From the NCBI RefSeq assembly GCF_001303895.1, contig NZ_LJSD01000051.1, positions 451,203-515,202 of the forward strand: a stretch of 64,000 nucleotides of DNA. Direction: 5' to 3'. Within the stretch, counting starts at the first letter, position 1, and each line of letters opens with the position of its first letter. The translations under genes and the position numbers were made by a program. Of this stretch, positions 26,303 to 35,899 are shown piece by piece. The DNA comes from Mesorhizobium sp. 1M-11 (lineage in GTDB: Bacteria > Pseudomonadota > Alphaproteobacteria > Rhizobiales > Rhizobiaceae). The notes below the pieces were generated by a model. That model saw only the letters and a program-made list of their open reading frames with translations. It did not search any database and was not told the DNA's origin.

Positions 26303-27508
26303 TCATCTGAGTTCTTCGCCGACTGCTCGGGTGAGCGAGGCCGTCTTCGGGTCGTAGGTGTAGCCAGTGATCGTTCCGTCCCTGATCTTCTCAATGGCCT
26401 CGTCGATCACGAAAAGCGGCACGAGAAACCATTCTCGCGGGATGATCGGCATGCCGAAGCGATCCTTGATCTCGATGTCGAGGCGCGCCTTGCCGAAGAT
26501 CCGATGGATCAGGTTCTCAAGCCGGGTCCGATTGATGTTGAATAGCTCGTAGGTCGCGACGACCTCGACATCGGCCATGAGGAAGGTCGGGTCGAGCTTC
26601 GCATTGGCGAGCCGTCGCGCGACGTCGCTGCCGGTCACGCCAATCTTGTGCAGCACGTCGCGGTGGGCAGCGACGGCCGGATGATCGGATTTGCTCCGCA
26701 GCACATAGACGATACCGCTGGCCTCGTCGCCTTCCTCGTTCTGATCGGCGAAGAGCGGTCCGGCCGAGGGCTCGACGATTCGCCGACCAGCCGGGTCCTG
26801 TTGCAGCGCCTTCTGAAGCGAACGCATGAGTAAATTGCTCTCGGTCCCGTTGTCGAAGATCACGCGAAGCCGGGCGTCAATGTTACCGTGTTCGTTGGTG
26901 GCAGGCTGCTCCATCGTCGCGACGTAAGCTTTCTGACCGCTGAGAATATAGAACCGGCCGGGCGCGATCTCGGACTTACGCTCGAAGCGTCGGGTCTGCC
27001 GCAGGCCGGCGCTCAGTTCCCTCTGCACCTGCTCGAACAGCGGCCTGAACTGGTCGAAATCCTCGCATGGCTGGCGATTGGCGATTTCCTCGGCCGCGCG
27101 CTTCTCCGCAGCCGACCGGACATGCCGCAGGTCCGTGATGTCGGTCGGCTCGATGTCCACCCCAAGCTGCGCCAGAAGCTCGTCATCGTCGAGTTCATCG
27201 GCAGCGCCGATCGGCGCAGGCTCCGCACCGGCCAGAATTCCCTGGTGATCGAGGGGAGCGAGCAAGCTGCGGAAATTGGCAAGCTCGCGCAGGCGATCGA
27301 GGCGCACGGAATAAAGCTGCTCGAAGATGTCGCGATCCTCGCCGTGTTGCGGGGCGCGGCCGTGCCGTTCGACGAATCGCTGAATCTCCTCGAAGCCTGC
27401 TATGATGCACTCCTCGCGCGGCGTCCGGCTCGACTCCCTCTTCGCCTCGGCCTCGATACCAAGCTCGGCAAGAAGCGCGTCATCCTCGTCGGTGAATCCC
27501 TTAGCCAT
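26303..27508 (-). CDS. GIY-YIG nuclease-domain protein (T5orf172/MUG113-like)
   Basis: 401 residues. The C-terminal nuclease domain (about 260-345) has GIVYVLRSKS in place of GIY, KIGVT in place of YIG, an Arg at 298-299 (VARRL) and the catalytic Glu in LENLIHRIF (about 331). The N-terminal 250 residues are helical and include RFVERHGRAPQ (about 44-54), which resembles a helicase-associated module. The gene overlaps the upstream helicase by eight bases and leads into the GHKL gene, so the three proteins are probably made in fixed ratio. It is the likely DNA-cutting component, or one of them. Confidence 0.82.
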   Translation of the reverse strand: MAKGFTDEDDALLAELGIEAEAKRESSRTPREECIIAGFEEIQRFVERHGRAPQHGEDRDIFEQLYSVRLDRLRELANFRSLLAPLDHQGILAGAEPAPIGAADELDDDELLAQLGVDIEPTDITDLRHVRSAAEKRAAEEIANRQPCEDFDQFRPLFEQVQRELSAGLRQTRRFERKSEIAPGRFYILSGQKAYVATMEQPATNEHGNIDARLRVIFDNGTESNLLMRSLQKALQQDPAGRRIVEPSAGPLFADQNEEGDEASGIVYVLRSKSDHPAVAAHRDVLHKIGVTGSDVARRLANAKLDPTFLMADVEVVATYELFNINRTRLENLIHRIFGKARLDIEIKDRFGMPIIPREWFLVPLFVIDEAIEKIRDGTITGYTYDPKTASLTRAVGEELR

Positions 27509-29564
27509 GCGCCGCCTCCGCCTTCATGCGTTGAAGGAAAGCCACTCCCTCGGCCATGCGCTTTTCCCAGGCGTCGGGCGAGGTGATGGAGGGCAGCCGG
27601 CCGCGCTCTTGCTTGAACTTAAGGGCCCGCTTGGCAAGCTCGCGCGCCTCCTCGATGGTGAGGTTGACGCGCTTGGCCCCGATCACGGCGGCGACCTGCT
27701 TCAGGCTCTCCTCGCTCATGGTCTTGGCGAGGATAGCATAGGCTTCGCCGAAGGGGTTGATGCGGTCAATCAGGTCGATGTCCAACTCGCGCACATCCAT
27801 TGCGAACTTGCGGACCCCCTCAATGAAGGCGGTGTTCGGGCTCTTCTCGCCGTCGCCCTCGGTTCCGCCCAGGGCGATCTCTTTGGCCTTCTGCGTAAGA
27901 TTCAATGCGGCGACGGCGTGCTGGCGCACAGCCTCCTGATCCTCCTCGTCCAATTCGGGAAACTTGTCCTTGATGATCTTGCCCATGCGGAGCTGGGTCA
28001 ACTCCTCCGGCACCAGCTCGGAATCGAAAAGCCCGCGTTCGATCGTCGTCTTGTCCTGCACGAACGCGGCGATGACCTCGTTCAAGTCCTGCTGGCAGAT
28101 GCGCTGCGCTTCCTCGCTCTTCGGCGTGACAAGGCCCTTGATCTCGATCTGGAACTGCCCCGTCTCCTCATTGAAGCCGACATTGGTCTTGTTTGGGTCG
28201 TAGCCGTCCTCGCCATCGTCAAAGCCGGGCGTCGGTCCGTTTTGCGGGTTCTTGGGCTTGAACTCGAAGCGCGGCGCAAGCACCTGCTCCATGAGCAGGC
28301 TCGCCGCGATGGCCTTCAGCGTATCGTTCACCGCTTCGGTGACGGCTTCCTCGGAGGCGTCCGGCTCGGCGATCAGGTTGGTGAAACGTGCGCGGGTCTT
28401 GCCCGGCGCGTCGCGCGTGGCGCGGCCGATGATCTGCACGATCTCGGTGAGGCTCGACCGATAGCCGACCGTCAGCGCGTGCTCGCACCAAATCCAGTCG
28501 AAGCCTTCCTTCGCCATGCCAAGGGCTATGATGATGTCCACATGGTCACGGTTGTTCTTCTGCGCCGGGTCCTTCAGCGCGGTGGAAACCCGATCCCGCT
28601 TGGCGGCGTCGTCATCAACCAGGTCGGCTATCCGCAGGACACGGCCTTCCGGCGTCTTGACCAGTTGGAAGCCGGTGGCGGGGTCGGCCCCCTGCCACTC
28701 GCCCAACTCCTCGATGATGTGCTCGACCTCCCTGATCTTGTCCTTCGTGCTCTCGCGCGAATTGACGGAGGGGATATGAACGATCGTTTTTTCGGCCGGT
28801 TCGAGCACGTTGAGGATGTCGTCGGCATAGGAACCCGAATAGAAGAAATAGCCGATGTCGAGCTGCTTCAGATATTCGTAGCCGTTGAGCTGCTCGTAAT
28901 AGGTGTAGGTGACGGTATCGAACTTCGACTCGTCCTGCGGGGCCAGGACCGCTTCGGCATCGCCCCGGAAATAGGAACCCGTCATTGCCAGGACATGCAC
29001 GCGGTCGCGGGCGATGAACTGGCCGAGATGCAGACCGAGCTTGTTGTCAGGGTTGGCGGAAACGTGGTGGAACTCGTCCACGGCGATCAGCCGGTCGTCG
29101 AACGCCTCCACCCCGAACCTGTCCACGGCGAAGCGGAAGGTCGCATGGGTGCAGACCAGCACCTTGTCGTCGCTTTGCAGGAACGCCTCGACCGAGTTGA
29201 CCTTGCCGCCATTGTCCGAGCCAGGCGCGTTGCAGAGGTTCCATTTCGGCGCGACCGTCCAGTCGGCCCAGAAGCCGAACCGCGTCAGCGGCTCGTCGTT
29301 GAAGCTCGCGCCGATGGATTTTTCCGGCACGACGATGATCGCCTGCCGGAGCCCCTGATTGTGGAGCTTGTCGAGGGCGATGAACATGAGCGCGCGGCTC
29401 TTGCCCGAGGCCGGCGGCGACTTGATGAGAAGATATTGCTCGCCCCGCTTCTCATAGGCGCGCTCCTGCATCGGCCGCATCCCGAGGGCGTTGGCCTTGG
29501 TCGAGTTGCCATTGCGGGCATAGGAGACCGAGACGGAGGGGATCATTTTCTTTTCGTCGGTCAT
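27501..29564 (-). CDS. DEAD/DEAH-box superfamily 2 helicase
   Basis: 687 residues. The motor starts close to the N-terminus: a Q-motif-like MRPMQERAYEK, Walker A LLIKSPPASGKS (about 45-56), Walker B LIAVDEFHHVS (DEFH, about 163-166), motif III LAMTGSYF and motif VI QIIGRATRDAPGKTR. The C-terminal 250 residues are helical and end in FKQERGRLPS and an EKRMAEGVAFLQRM helix, similar in style to a segment of the adjacent GIY-YIG protein. Its ATG overlaps the methyltransferase stop (ATGA). Helicases of this kind act as the translocase in multi-gene restriction systems. Confidence 0.88.
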   Translation of the reverse strand: MTDEKKMIPSVSVSYARNGNSTKANALGMRPMQERAYEKRGEQYLLIKSPPASGKSRALMFIALDKLHNQGLRQAIIVVPEKSIGASFNDEPLTRFGFWADWTVAPKWNLCNAPGSDNGGKVNSVEAFLQSDDKVLVCTHATFRFAVDRFGVEAFDDRLIAVDEFHHVSANPDNKLGLHLGQFIARDRVHVLAMTGSYFRGDAEAVLAPQDESKFDTVTYTYYEQLNGYEYLKQLDIGYFFYSGSYADDILNVLEPAEKTIVHIPSVNSRESTKDKIREVEHIIEELGEWQGADPATGFQLVKTPEGRVLRIADLVDDDAAKRDRVSTALKDPAQKNNRDHVDIIIALGMAKEGFDWIWCEHALTVGYRSSLTEIVQIIGRATRDAPGKTRARFTNLIAEPDASEEAVTEAVNDTLKAIAASLLMEQVLAPRFEFKPKNPQNGPTPGFDDGEDGYDPNKTNVGFNEETGQFQIEIKGLVTPKSEEAQRICQQDLNEVIAAFVQDKTTIERGLFDSELVPEELTQLRMGKIIKDKFPELDEEDQEAVRQHAVAALNLTQKAKEIALGGTEGDGEKSPNTAFIEGVRKFAMDVRELDIDLIDRINPFGEAYAILAKTMSEESLKQVAAVIGAKRVNLTIEEARELAKRALKFKQERGRLPSITSPDAWEKRMAEGVAFLQRMKAEAAHG

Positions 29565-32341
29565 GCGCGCGCCTCCGCCTTGCGTTTCTTCGCCGCGCCC
29601 GGGGAGGCGGCCATCTTGGTGTAAAGCTCGAACAGCTTTTCCAGCCGCTCGGTGTCGTTGCGGAACCGGCGGCCGATATAGATGCGCTCCAACACCTCGT
29701 CGTTGCGCTCGTGGGCCTCGCGCAAGTCGGCGGGCATGTGTTCCGGGTCATAGAGGTCGGCGATGGTCGCCGGGAAATGCGCCTCGCGGCCCAACAGGAT
29801 GTCCTCGGCGCAGCGCGTCAGGTCGGCCTTGTTCTTCTCGGTCAGCGTGGGAACGGGAAAGGTATTCCAGCCGAGCGTGTTGGAATAGGAAAAGTCGGTC
29901 CGCATCCGCACGCAGACGGTGCCGATCCAAACCCAATGAAGCCGAGAAGCAACCAGCGCCATATTCCAGAGCGGAGCGTTGTGAAGTGCGTATCACTTGT
30001 TTGAGATGATGGTGCCGGGGGGCAGCAAACCGCATGGCAGATAATCGCGGTTCTCGGAGCTGATCGCGGCAACGGCTGTTACCACTTCGTCGCCTTTCTG
30101 CCTGACTTCGCCGAAACGCGACGGAACATTGGCGATTTCAACCGTGGCCGCCTTTGAGCTTGCCAATCGCATCTGCCGCACCGCTTCAATCCGCTGTGCG
30201 ATGGTCGGGATGTTTTCAGCTTCGGCCAAATTATCGTTCGTTATCCAGATACAGGAGCGTGAGAGTCCGCGAATAAATTCAGCCGAGCCGAAGATTGGGT
30301 GGATGAATTTTTCGCGCTGGGTGTTGGACAGACCAAGTGCATCCACCTCATCGTCGCTGAGAAGCAGATTGCCGCCATCGACGGGTTTGCTGCCAAAGTC
30401 CATCCGGGCCACGCCATCAACCGGACGCGAGGCTTTCTCGACAATCACGTTAGGCCCGGGCACTAGATAAGCGTTGATGTTTTCCGCTTCCCTGACGACG
30501 GAGGCATCGTCTTCGTCGGGCATAAAGAGCCGCCGCGTTTTGCCCGCGTGATTGGAAATACCGACAATCACCACCGTTACGCCCGCCTTGTTGCTGGCAA
30601 GGTTGGCCCATTTGAACGAGGTGTGGGCAAAGGCGATTTCGTGCCCGGTTCTGAAGATAAGCGGCCAGAGGATTGGCACTTGCTGGCCCTGACAAATGGA
30701 GTTGGTGGACACGAAGGCCGCCGACGCATTGGTCTGTGTGCCGTAATCCGCCGCCTTCATGAACCAGCCGGCGACATAATCGAGCGACTTCCAGGTGTTC
30801 GTGCGGCTCTCGAAGATCGCCTGTAACTCGGACTTTTGCTGGTCGTCCTGCCAGGTCGAGCCAAGATATGGCGGATTTCCGCAGATGTAGGTTTCTCCGC
30901 CCTCGTTCTCGAAGTCGATCTGGGGTTGGTCGAGCGGGGTATGAAACAAGTCATCGGCGTGGTGCTTCACGCCGGTTCCGGTCGGTGGGCAGACGCTCAA
31001 CCAGTCGAGACGCAGCGCATTGCCACAGGTGATCCAATTCCGCGTGTTGAGCGGCAGGAACTCCGCCAGCGCCAGCTTCTGCCCGCGATACAGCACATCG
31101 CACTGAAACTCGGCGATGATGAGTGCGAGGCGCGCAACCTCGGCCGGGAAGTTGCGCAACTCGATCCCGCGAAAATTGGTCAGCGGGATCTCGGACGCGC
31201 GATCGGCTTCCCCGCGCTGCCGGTTGATCTCGGCCTCAATGGCCCGCATTTCCTTGTAGGCGATGACAAGGAAATTGCCGCTGCCGCAGGCGGGATCGAA
31301 CACCCTGATCCGCGCCATGCGCCGCCGCAGGTTCAACAGCATCCGGCTGTTGTCGCCCGCCTCGTTCAACCTCGTCCGCAGGTCGTCAAGAAACAGCGGA
31401 TTCAGCACTTTCAGGATGTTGGGGACGCTGGTGTAGTGCATTCCCAGCGCGCCGCGCTCCTCGTCCTCCGCCACGGCCTGAATCATCGACCCGAAAATGT
31501 CGGGGTTGATCTTCGTCCAGTCGAGATTGCCGATATGGAGAAGGTAGGAGCGCGCGATCCGGCTGAAGCGCGGCACTACTCGGCTGCCGGAGAACAGGCC
31601 ACCGTTCACATAGGGGAACATGTCCGTCCAACGGGGCAGCTTCGCGATCGCCCGCTGGGCGATCGGCGTGTTCATGGCGCGGAACAGCTCGCCAATCACC
31701 TCATGGGTGTTGGACGAATCCCGCGCGCTCATCTGCTCGATGGTGGCGGTGAACAGGCCCTCGCCGTTGAAGATGTCGGTGTCCTCCGCGAAGAAGCAGA
31801 AGATCAGCCGGGCCATAAAATGGTTCATGTCGGGGCGGCGCTCGACCGTGCCCCATTCGGGATTGTCCTTCAGAAGCTCTGACATAGAGCCGATTCAGGC
31901 GGCTGGTGGCGCGGATATCGAACGAGCTGTCGCGGAGCTGCTTGACGGTGGTGATGCCGGCAAGGGGCAGGAAGAAACCGAAATGGTCGGGGAAGTGGGC
32001 ATAGGCGCAGGCAACCATCTCGCCCGATGCCAAGTCCTCGGCTTCGAACGTTTCGCCGTCCGTCGCCAGAACGAATTTCGCCTTGGCCCTCATCGTCGCC
32101 GGGCTGGCCTTCAGCGCGGCAAGCATCTTCGTGACCTCGCCAGGGACAGCGACGGCGATGTGGATGTTGTTGGTCTGAAGGACGCCGCCCAGTCGGACTT
32201 GTTCGACTCGCCCTTGCGCAGACGCTTGAGGGCCGTTTCCTTGTTCCCAAACGCTTGCAGGAAAGCGAACGGAAACTCCTCGGCGTCGAACGTCTGCTCG
32301 GCGAGCTTGGATATGGCCTCTTCAATCTCGACGGCGTTCAT
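29561..32341 (-). pseudogene. MmeI-like class I DNA methyltransferase, interrupted in three places
   Basis: Joined across lesions, the product would be about 926 residues in the order of MmeI-like enzymes: N-terminal domain (MNAVEIEEAISKLAEQ), helical spacer (MNHFMARLIFCFFAEDTDIF), methyltransferase (motif I VFDPACGSGNFLVIAYKE, catalytic NPPYLGS), target-recognition region and a C-terminal helical domain. Three lesions are visible. One base is missing at about 32191 (GACTGG where the frame needs GACCTGG), one extra base at about 31880 restores the frame, and an in-frame TGA at 29995-29993 (SNK-stop-YALHNAPLW) cuts off the last 144 codons. The N-terminal nuclease motif of true MmeI is not apparent, so this would be modification and recognition only. 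Sequencing error is possible but needs three independent mistakes. Confidence 0.8.
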
Positions 32342-32630
32342 TAGTCCCCCCGCTTTCCGTGGCCGATGAACGGAAAGCCCCGACCTTGATCTTGTTGGCC
32401 CGACGCATGACCTCGGCTAGCTCGTAATCGAGCTGCCGGATCAGCCATTCGCGGGCTGGTGTGCCGAATGCTTTTTCCAAGCGAACGGCCATCTCGGGCG
32501 AGATGCCGGACCGGGCGTTCAGCAAATTGCTGAGGGTCTGCCGATCGACGCCAAGGATTCGGGCGGCGTCGGTAACGCTTAACCCGTTCTTTTCAATGCA
32601 ATTCTGCCGGATGGTCGTTCCTGGGTGCAT
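32322..32630 (-). CDS. HigA-like XRE regulator heading the defence operon
   Basis: About 102 residues starting MHPGTTIRQNCIEKNGL, the typical HigA opening. The helix-turn-helix reads VTDAARILGVDRQTLSNLLN, followed by ISPEMAVRLEKAFGTPAREWL. It overlaps the methyltransferase start by 20 bases, so it most likely represses this operon, either as an antitoxin remnant or as a control protein. Upstream in-frame codons (about 32631-32720) include SSVDYHYS, faintly like the end of a HigB toxin, but there is no intact toxin. Confidence 0.8.
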   Translation of the reverse strand: MHPGTTIRQNCIEKNGLSVTDAARILGVDRQTLSNLLNARSGISPEMAVRLEKAFGTPAREWLIRQLDYELAEVMRRANKIKVGAFRSSATESGGTNERRRD

Positions 32631-32666
32631 CGCCTGTCGAATCGTGCTGCTCTTCCTGCGTTCGAG

Positions 32667-32693
32667 ACTATAGTGATAATCGACACTCGACAA
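32667..32693 (-). promoter_or_regulatory. Possible promoter of the defence operon
   Basis: On the minus strand TATAGT (32672-32667) is a good -10, with TTGTCG (32693-32688) upstream at a short 15-bp spacing. It lies in an AT-richer patch just before the HigA-like gene. A helix-turn-helix operator would be expected here, but I see no clear dyad. Confidence 0.35.
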
Positions 32694-32789
32694 TCCTACT
32701 CGTTTGACGTCCCCGCCAAACTAAGCTGCTATCTGAAGCAAGCATGCCGCACCGGCATGACCGTCACCGACTGACAAGCGCCATCGCGC

Positions 32790-32806
32790 CCCGCCCTCCG
32801 GGCGGG
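32790..32806 (+). terminator. GC-rich hairpin preceding leader copy 1
   Basis: CCCGCCC (32790-32796) and GGGCGGG (32800-32806) form a tight stem. A hairpin also precedes the second leader copy (37819-37842), so both leaders seem to be insulated from upstream transcription. The bases from 32807 to 32946 hold nothing recognisable. Confidence 0.45.
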
Positions 32807-32946
32807 ACGCTTTCGCATGTCCGTCCTTCCGCACATCGGCACGGGAATACAGCGGTCAGGATGTCAGGATGTCAGGTTTTCAGCAGCACATACCCTGATC
32901 CGGTCTTTGCGCCCGGCCTCCGCTCTGCTCTGGCCGGGCAAGCTCG

Positions 32947-33168
32947 CTAAGGGCTCCGCCCTCGCGGCGGGCAAGGGTGGCCGGGCGGTATCCCCAACCT
33001 TCCGCGCGGATTCAGTTTCGCCCGCTTGCGCACAGCAGGAATCCGCTTGTGCAGGCCGGGTGATCCCCCTCCGCCCGGCCGCCCTTGCCCTCTGCTACCC
33101 CGGTCTCGCCGACGGGCAGGGCTGCAGCGCAGCGCTGCGCTGCAACCCAAGCCCATAGGAGAAAGACC
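32947..33168 (+). promoter_or_regulatory. Structured 5' leader, copy 1 (shared with the DUF932 gene)
   Basis: These 222 bases are about 85% identical to 37975-38195 and, like that copy, end exactly at a start codon. The predicted fold has a 20-bp outer stem (32969-32988 with 33071-33090), an apical 8-bp stem (33006-33013 with 33039-33046) and a perfect 22-bp palindrome at 33123-33144, followed by the ribosome-binding site AGGAGA. Where the copies differ inside the stems, the partners usually change together (AAGGG/CCCTT here, AAGAG/CTCTT in copy 2; GGATTC/GAATCC here, GGATG/CATCC there). That supports a conserved RNA or cruciform. Confidence 0.75.
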
Positions 33169-35232
33169 ATGACCACGAATACAAAGAGCGTCCCCGTCAT
33201 TGAGAACGGCGAAACGGTTTTCATCCCGCTCAACAAGCTCAAGAAGCATCCGAAGAACGCCCGGAAGACGCCGCACAGCGAGGCGTCTATTGAGTCGAAG
33301 GCCGCGAGCATCGCCGCCAAGGGGATGCTGCAAAACCTTGTGGTGGAGCCGGAGCGTGACAGCGAAGGTGAGCCGACCGGCTTCTATCTCGTCAGTGTCG
33401 GTGAAGGCCGCAGGCTGGCGCAGTTGCTGCGCGCGAAGCGCAAGCAGATCAAGAAGACCGAGCCGATCCGCTGCGTCATCGACACGGCGAACGACCCGTT
33501 CGAGATCAGCCTTGACGAGAATGTTACGCGCACGGCCATGCACCCCGCAGACCAGTTCGAGGCGTTCCGCGAGCTTGCGGAACATCGCGGATGGGGAGCG
33601 GAAGAAATCGCCGCCCGGTTTGGCGTCACCGCGCATGTCGTGAAGCAGCGGCTTCGGCTCGGCGCGGTCAACCCCAAGCTGATGCAGGTCTATCGTGACG
33701 GCGGCTTGACGCTCGACCAGTTGATGGCCTTCGCCCTCACCGAGGACCATGCGCGGCAGGAACAAGTTTACGAGAACCTGTCTTATAACCGCGATCCGTC
33801 ATTCATTCGCCGCGACCTCATGAAGGCAAATGTTCCGGCAACAGATCGCCGTGCGATCTTCGTCGGCGCGGAAGCCTACGCGGAAGCGGGCGGCAACATC
33901 GTCCGCGACTTGTTCACGGAAGATCGCGGCGGCTTCTATGAAGATGTCACGTTGCTGGACCGGCTTGTCATCGAGAAGCTGGAGCGGATCGCCGCCGACA
34001 TTCAGGCGGCGGAAGGCTGGAAGTGGGTTTCGGTCCACATCGACTATCCGCACGGCAACGGCATGCACCGCGTCTATCCGCATCCCGTTGAGCTTTCGGA
34101 GGAAGATGCCGCCGCCTATGCCGCCGCGCAGGAGGAATATGACCGCCTGTCGTCGGAGTATGAGGACGCGGATGAACTTCCCGATGATGTGGACCAGCGT
34201 TTCGGGGAGCTTGAAGCCGAGATCGAATGCATCGATGCTCTGTGTCATGCCTATGATCCCGACGAGATCGCGCGCGGCGGTGTCTTCGTCGTGCTCTCCC
34301 CTGACGGAGAAGCCCGCATCGAGCGTGGTTTCATCCGCGCCGAGGATGAGAAGCCCGAACCGGAGGAAGCCAAACCCGTCATCGACGGCGTTCGCGTCAA
34401 CGATGATGGCGAGATCATCGAGGACGGCGATGAAGACGGCGACCGTGCAGCCGCGCATGACGCCGAGGACGAGGACACGGAAGATGACGGCAAGCCGCTG
34501 TCCGATCTTCTCGTCCGCGACCTGACCGCGCATCGCACCGCTGGCCTGCGGCTCACGCTTGGCGAGCAGCCGGACGTGGCCTTGATCGCCGTCACCCACG
34601 CACTCGCCGCGCAGACGTTCTATCACGGCGTGGACGCCCATTGCCTCGAAATCCGTCCTGTCAGCACCAGCCTTGGCGGGCATGCGGACGGCATCGAGGA
34701 TACGGCGGCGGCGAAGGCGCTGGCGGATCGTCATGCCGGATGGGCGGCGGACATGCCGCGCGACGTGGCGGACCTGTGGGGCTTCGTCGCCGGGCTGGAT
34801 CAGGCGAGCGTGATGGCGCTGTTCGCGCATTGCGCCTCGTTGACCGTCAACGCCGTCAAGCAGCCATGGGAGCGCAAGCCGCGCGCCCATGAGACGGCGG
34901 ATCGGCTGGCGACGGCGGTTGTGCTCGACATGACGGCGCACTGGATGCCCACGGTGCGGACCTATCTCGGCCGCGTCACCAAGGCCCATATCCTCGCCGC
35001 CGTGCGCGAGGCGGTCAGCGACGAGGCGGCGGATCGCATCGCAGGCTTGAAGAAGCAGGCGATGGCGGAAACCGCCGAGCAGCTTCTTGCCGGGACCGGC
35101 TGGCTTCCGCCCTTGCTGCGCACCGAGCGGCCCGCGTGGCTGACCGACGAGCAGCCGGAGGCCCCGACTGCCGAGGCAGAGGATGCGCCGGAAGCGGAGC
35201 ACGCTGAGAGCTTCGCCGTTGCGGCGGAATGA
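33169..35232 (+). CDS. ParB/RepB/Spo0J-family protein of the mobile element
   Basis: 687 residues. The ParB N-terminal nuclease-like domain (about 15-115) shows LNKLKKHPKNARKT, GMLQNLVVEP and VGEGRRLAQLL. A KorB/ParB-type HTH follows (AAEEIAARFGVTAHVVKQRLRL, about 150-170 by position). The rest is a long acidic region (about 330-460, rich in Asp/Glu) and a helical C-terminal domain. Such large ParB-like proteins occur on alphaproteobacterial conjugative elements and plasmids. It is apart from the parA gene at 42199, so it is probably not a simple ParAB partner. The start ATG 33169 follows the structured leader; an intrinsic terminator follows the stop. Confidence 0.85.
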   Translation: MTTNTKSVPVIENGETVFIPLNKLKKHPKNARKTPHSEASIESKAASIAAKGMLQNLVVEPERDSEGEPTGFYLVSVGEGRRLAQLLRAKRKQIKKTEPIRCVIDTANDPFEISLDENVTRTAMHPADQFEAFRELAEHRGWGAEEIAARFGVTAHVVKQRLRLGAVNPKLMQVYRDGGLTLDQLMAFALTEDHARQEQVYENLSYNRDPSFIRRDLMKANVPATDRRAIFVGAEAYAEAGGNIVRDLFTEDRGGFYEDVTLLDRLVIEKLERIAADIQAAEGWKWVSVHIDYPHGNGMHRVYPHPVELSEEDAAAYAAAQEEYDRLSSEYEDADELPDDVDQRFGELEAEIECIDALCHAYDPDEIARGGVFVVLSPDGEARIERGFIRAEDEKPEPEEAKPVIDGVRVNDDGEIIEDGDEDGDRAAAHDAEDEDTEDDGKPLSDLLVRDLTAHRTAGLRLTLGEQPDVALIAVTHALAAQTFYHGVDAHCLEIRPVSTSLGGHADGIEDTAAAKALADRHAGWAADMPRDVADLWGFVAGLDQASVMALFAHCASLTVNAVKQPWERKPRAHETADRLATAVVLDMTAHWMPTVRTYLGRVTKAHILAAVREAVSDEAADRIAGLKKQAMAETAEQLLAGTGWLPPLLRTERPAWLTDEQPEAPTAEAEDAPEAEHAESFAVAAE

Positions 35233-35238
35233 ATGTGA

Positions 35239-35264
35239 GCCGGGGCCGCATCAGCGGTCCCGGC
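35239..35264 (+). terminator. Intrinsic terminator of the ParB-like gene
   Basis: An 11-bp stem (35239-35249 with 35254-35264, one G-U pair, loop ATCA) is followed by TTTCCTTT, six bases after the stop codon. A second strong stem lies at 35285-35311 (11 bp, loop CTTCA). Confidence 0.8.
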
Positions 35265-35444
35265 TTTCCTTTCGAGAAAAATCGCGGCCGCGCGGCTTCA
35301 CCGCGCGGCCGGATGACCTCGATCATAGCGAGGACAAACGATGTTCACCGTCGACAGGGTTGGCACGGATTGTCATCATAGGCGCGTCTTCAAGAGAGGG
35401 AGCGAAACAACGCCAATCCGCGCCAGTCGTGAAGGAGCAGAGTC

Positions 35445-35853
35445 ATGGTCGCCGTAATGCTGATGAGCGTTGTTCTGATCGCGATGCTTTGTGTCGCGGC
35501 CTATACGCTCGCTGTCTATGCGCTGCCCTTCATGCTTGGATTGAGCGTTGCGCAATTCGCCTATCATACCGGCTCCGGTTTCATCGGCGCCGGGCTTGGT
35601 CGCAGCCGGTGCAGCCTTCGGCCTTCTGGCGCTCCTGTTCGACACGCTGCGCTCCCCGATCTTCCGCCTGATCGTGGCGCTGATCTTTGCCGCTCCCGCT
35701 GCCGTGGCCGGCTATGCGTTAGTCCATGGCGTCACAAAGGAAAACGTTCCGTCCGAAATCTGGCGGCAAATCTTCTGCATCGTTGGCGGCGGTTTCGCAG
35801 GGGTGTCGGCGTTGCTGAGGCTGGCAGCCCCCCATTCAACCAAGCCCGCCTAA
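35445..35853 (+). pseudogene. Small multi-helix membrane protein with a frameshift
   Basis: The frame from ATG 35445 (MVAVMLMSVVLIAML) encodes two hydrophobic helices and SGFIGAGL. It then breaks, and the coherent continuation (AAGAAFGLLALLFDTLRSP onward, ending near LLRLAAPHSTKPA) lies in another frame. One extra G in CTTGGTCGC at about 35598 explains it: CTTGTCGC would restore a single protein of about 135 residues with four helices. The function is unknown. It is a common passenger of alphaproteobacterial conjugative elements, in my recollection. It is either a decayed gene or a one-base sequence error. Confidence 0.7.
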
Positions 35854-35899
35854 AACCCGCCCTTTCCTCTGTAGGCCGCGCCAGTTGATCTCGGCTTGG

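Noticed and set aside
32631..32720. Possible HigB toxin remnant upstream of the HigA-like gene
   Set aside because: Only SSVDYHYS resembles the HigB end; the frame has a stop just upstream and no catalytic residues.
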